Origin: Acidobacteriota bacterium
Lineage (GTDB): Bacteria > Acidobacteriota > Terriglobia > Terriglobales > Acidobacteriaceae
NCBI GenBank assembly: GCA_021781255.1
Contig: JAJXXG010000657.1
Coordinates: 1-8,618, forward strand
Length of the DNA: 8,618 bases
Reading direction: 5' to 3'
A program made the translations under genes and the position numbers. The notes under the pieces are model-generated. The model saw nothing but the letters and a program-made list of their open reading frames with translations, was not told the origin of the DNA and made no database searches. Positions 7,115 through 8,618 of the stretch are shown piece by piece. Position 1 is the stretch's first letter, and each line of letters begins with the position of its first letter.

Positions 7115-8002
7115 ATGGAACTGCGCCAATTGCACTATTTCCTGACTGTGGCAGAGTCCTTGAACTTCCGCAGGGCGGCGGAGCAATTGCACATGACAGA
7201 GCCGCCGCTGAGCCGGCAGGTACGGCAACTGGAAGAAGAACTGGGCACCGAACTGTTCCTGCGCGGCCATAGACAGGTGCGTTTGACCGCCAGCGGCCGC
7301 ATGCTGCAGCAGAAAGCGCTGGTCTTGCTTGCCGACACCGCCGGAGTAGTGGAAGCCGTGCGCCGGACCAATTCGGTGCCGGTCGGCACCCTGAATGTGG
7401 GAGTGGGCATGGGATTGGTGCGCAGTATCCAGCAGCTTGCGGCTACCTATGCCCGGCAGTTCCCCAAAGTCGTGGTGCGTTATTTCGACCTATATGGCCG
7501 CAATCAAAAAAACACCCTGCGCCTGCGAAGCATCGACGTTGGAATCGTCTGTTCCCCCGTCGATCAGGCGCACCTGGCCTCGGAACGGCTGCTTAACGCG
7601 CCACTGCTGGCGCTGGTATCGAAAAACAGCCCTTTGGCAAGGCGCAAGAAACTGCACTTGAAAGACCTGGCCAATCAGGTGCTACTGATGCCGAACCGTT
7701 CGCAGGTAGTGAACCAAAAGGTTCTGCAAATGTTTCGCCAGGAGGGAGTGGCGCTTAAGGCCGTACAAACTACTTCCTCTCCTTTTGAAGCGGGCGCCCT
7801 CTGGGTGACTGCGGGCAAGGGAATTTATGTGCTTACGGGGACGGTCCGCAACTTTCCCGTTTTTAACCCGGGAATCGCGGTGGTGCCGCTTGCGGATCCC
7901 TACTGCATTGAAGTCTATATGGCCTGGAGGAAAGACGAGAGTTCCGCGGCAGTTCTTAATTTCCTTGAGATAGCGCACAAGGTGTTTCCTCGCTCCTTGT
8001 GA
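7115..8002 (+). CDS. LysR-family transcriptional regulator
   Basis: A 295-residue DNA-binding regulator of typical family length. Residues 1-60 are the winged helix-turn-helix: MELRQLHYFLTVAESLNF, RAAEQLHMTEPPLSRQVRQLE and RQVRLTASG. A linker helix follows, then an effector-binding domain (about 90-290) of periplasmic-binding-protein fold starting at GTLNVGVGMGL, with DVGIVCSP and GKGIYVLTG. The N-terminus resembles the BenM/CatM/HcaR type, which often responds to aromatic or other small organic acids, but the ligand here is unknown. ATG 7115 is preceded by GAGG four bases upstream; the ATG at 7101 is out of frame. Divergent from the receptor gene and beside a T-N11-A inverted repeat, it probably controls the minus-strand cluster and itself. 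Confidence 0.96.
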   Translation: MELRQLHYFLTVAESLNFRRAAEQLHMTEPPLSRQVRQLEEELGTELFLRGHRQVRLTASGRMLQQKALVLLADTAGVVEAVRRTNSVPVGTLNVGVGMGLVRSIQQLAATYARQFPKVVVRYFDLYGRNQKNTLRLRSIDVGIVCSPVDQAHLASERLLNAPLLALVSKNSPLARRKKLHLKDLANQVLLMPNRSQVVNQKVLQMFRQEGVALKAVQTTSSPFEAGALWVTAGKGIYVLTGTVRNFPVFNPGIAVVPLADPYCIEVYMAWRKDESSAAVLNFLEIAHKVFPRSL

Positions 8003-8104
8003 GTAAGTGCCAGACCAGCGCATGTTTATCTCGCCATGCTGCACGTGCAGGTTCTGCGATGCGCTGAACGCGTGCGTTTGCGAGTCTGGGTAGGAAGCCG
8101 GTGA
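8003..8104. other. Region after the LysR gene with no supported gene
   Basis: I see no convincing gene or terminator here. The only notable structure is the perfect 12-base palindrome CTGCACGTGCAG (8039-8050), which has no loop and no following T-run. The frame in phase with the LysR gene stays open from 8003 to TGA 8102-8104. It could be upstream sequence of the adjacent remnant, but shows no clear protein character. Confidence 0.4.
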
Positions 8105-8403
8105 GGTTACCCAGGAAAGGTTGGAGAGAGAATTGTTAACCCGCACTGTGCGTTCTATGCACCGGACGGCTTAGAACGACAGCGTGATACCCTTCCCAAA
8201 AAGGTTTCAGACCGAGCCGCTGCATACCAGAAGGGCGCCGAGAGAGAGGGAGCTTCAGGGCCTTGGGCCGTTTCTTGAGCGAGTCCCACCGCCTGCCGAA
8301 GGGAGCGAAGACGGGGATACCAACACGAGAGAAGCTCGAAGAACTTGGCCTCGGCTATGTGGTCAAGGATATGGAGTCGTTCTGGCGGACGGCATCGTAA
8401 TAA
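8105..8403 (+). pseudogene. Candidate frameshifted, 5'-truncated gene remnant, product not recognised
   Basis: Two overlapping frames read as one protein if a base is missing. One frame runs 8105-8275 (ERIVNPHCAFYAPDG, VSDRAAAYQKGAERE, GPWAV) and stops at TGA 8276-8278. The frame one base back continues with FLSESHRLPKGAKTG, REKLEELGLGYVVKDMESFW and ends RTAS at the double stop TAATAA (8398-8403). Restoring one T in the run 8271-8273 joins them as GPWAVFLSES. By hand count the second part has about 55, 49 and 75% GC at codon positions 1, 2 and 3, a coding-like pattern; the first part is less marked. No ATG, GTG or TTG start exists in the first frame after TGA 8102-8104. It ends 21 bases before the next gene, as an upstream operon partner would. 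A sequencing error in the T-run is possible. Confidence 0.4.
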
Positions 8404-8424
8404 CTCAAGGAAAGGCAGTGCGGC

Positions 8425-8618
8425 ATGGATCTTGGATTGGGAGATAAAGTAGCTCTGGTAACGGGAGCCGGCAGCCAAATCGGCTACGGCAGGGCGATCT
8501 CGTTGATGCTGGCGCAGGAGGGATGCGACATAGTATCAGCCGACATCGATTTGGCAGGAGCGGAGAAAACCGCCGCCGAGGTGAATGCGCTTGGACGCAA
8601 GAGCATCGCCGTGAAAGT
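8425..8618 (+). CDS. Short-chain dehydrogenase/reductase, N-terminal part (cut by window end)
   Basis: The first 64 residues of a second cytoplasmic SDR oxidoreductase. Seen: DKVALVTGAGSQIGYGRAI (7-25), a cofactor loop with two residues more than the classical TGxxxGIG and GYG in place of GIG, a variant found in FabG-like SDRs. It continues with LAQEGCDIVSADID. Asp40 after the second strand usually favours NAD(H), in contrast to the VVTGRR of the minus-strand SDR. The catalytic Ser-Tyr-Lys lie beyond the window. ATG 8425 is preceded by AAGGAAAGG about nine bases upstream and starts 21 bases after the double stop of the candidate remnant. It may form the start of another operon read away from the first, possibly sharing the LysR control. 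Confidence 0.92.
   Translation, partial: MDLGLGDKVALVTGAGSQIGYGRAISLMLAQEGCDIVSADIDLAGAEKTAAEVNALGRKSIAVK

Noticed and set aside
8039..8050. Perfect palindrome CTGCACGTGCAG after the LysR gene
   Set aside because: No loop and no T-run, so not a terminator; a 12-base palindrome is not rare enough in this stretch to claim an operator.
7682..8146. 154-codon minus-strand open frame spanning the LysR 3' end
   Set aside because: Mostly antisense to the LysR effector domain; no motif or ribosome site that I can recognise.
8184..8447. 87-codon plus-strand open frame
   Set aside because: Runs past the second SDR's start in another frame, and the overlapping frame at 8272-8400 has the better coding pattern.

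Overview
The window looks like chromosomal DNA of an acidobacterium or a close relative. This is an inference from three things: a 1189-residue Oar-type TonB-dependent receptor with an N-terminal carboxypeptidase-regulatory-like fold and the hallmark stretches RNSALDARNYFD, FRRNQFGGSIGGP and FFNILNHANF; moderately high GC; and strong AAGGAG/AGGAG ribosome sites. No rRNA, tRNA, CRISPR array or transposase gene is visible.

Layout. Bases 1-6922 are read on the minus strand, in transcription order: the TonB-dependent receptor (6922-3353), a TIGR04076-like protein with an extra C-terminal domain (3296-2550), an NAD(P)-dependent aldehyde dehydrogenase (2310-826), and a short-chain dehydrogenase/reductase (730 to beyond base 1, cut by the window edge). 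Gaps are 56, 239 and 95 bases with no obvious terminator, so a single transcription unit is plausible. A LysR-type regulator (7115-8002) is divergently transcribed. The 192-base region between it and the receptor holds a perfect 7-7-7 inverted repeat with a T-N11-A core, the shape of a LysR-family operator. Downstream of the regulator, 8105-8403 carries what looks like a frameshifted, start-less gene remnant. It ends in a double stop 21 bases before a second, window-truncated short-chain dehydrogenase (8425 onward).

How the parts may work together (inference). The receptor would bring a substrate through the outer membrane. The short-chain dehydrogenases and the aldehyde dehydrogenase form an alcohol-to-aldehyde-to-acid oxidation pair. 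The LysR protein would sense the substrate or an intermediate. The substrate cannot be read from the sequence.

The most unusual points are the two-domain TIGR04076-like protein of unknown function inside a catabolic-looking cluster, an alanine where the first dehydrogenase should carry its catalytic serine, a possible 148-base MITE-like insertion flanked by GTCAC repeats between two genes of the cluster, and the frameshifted remnant upstream of the second dehydrogenase.
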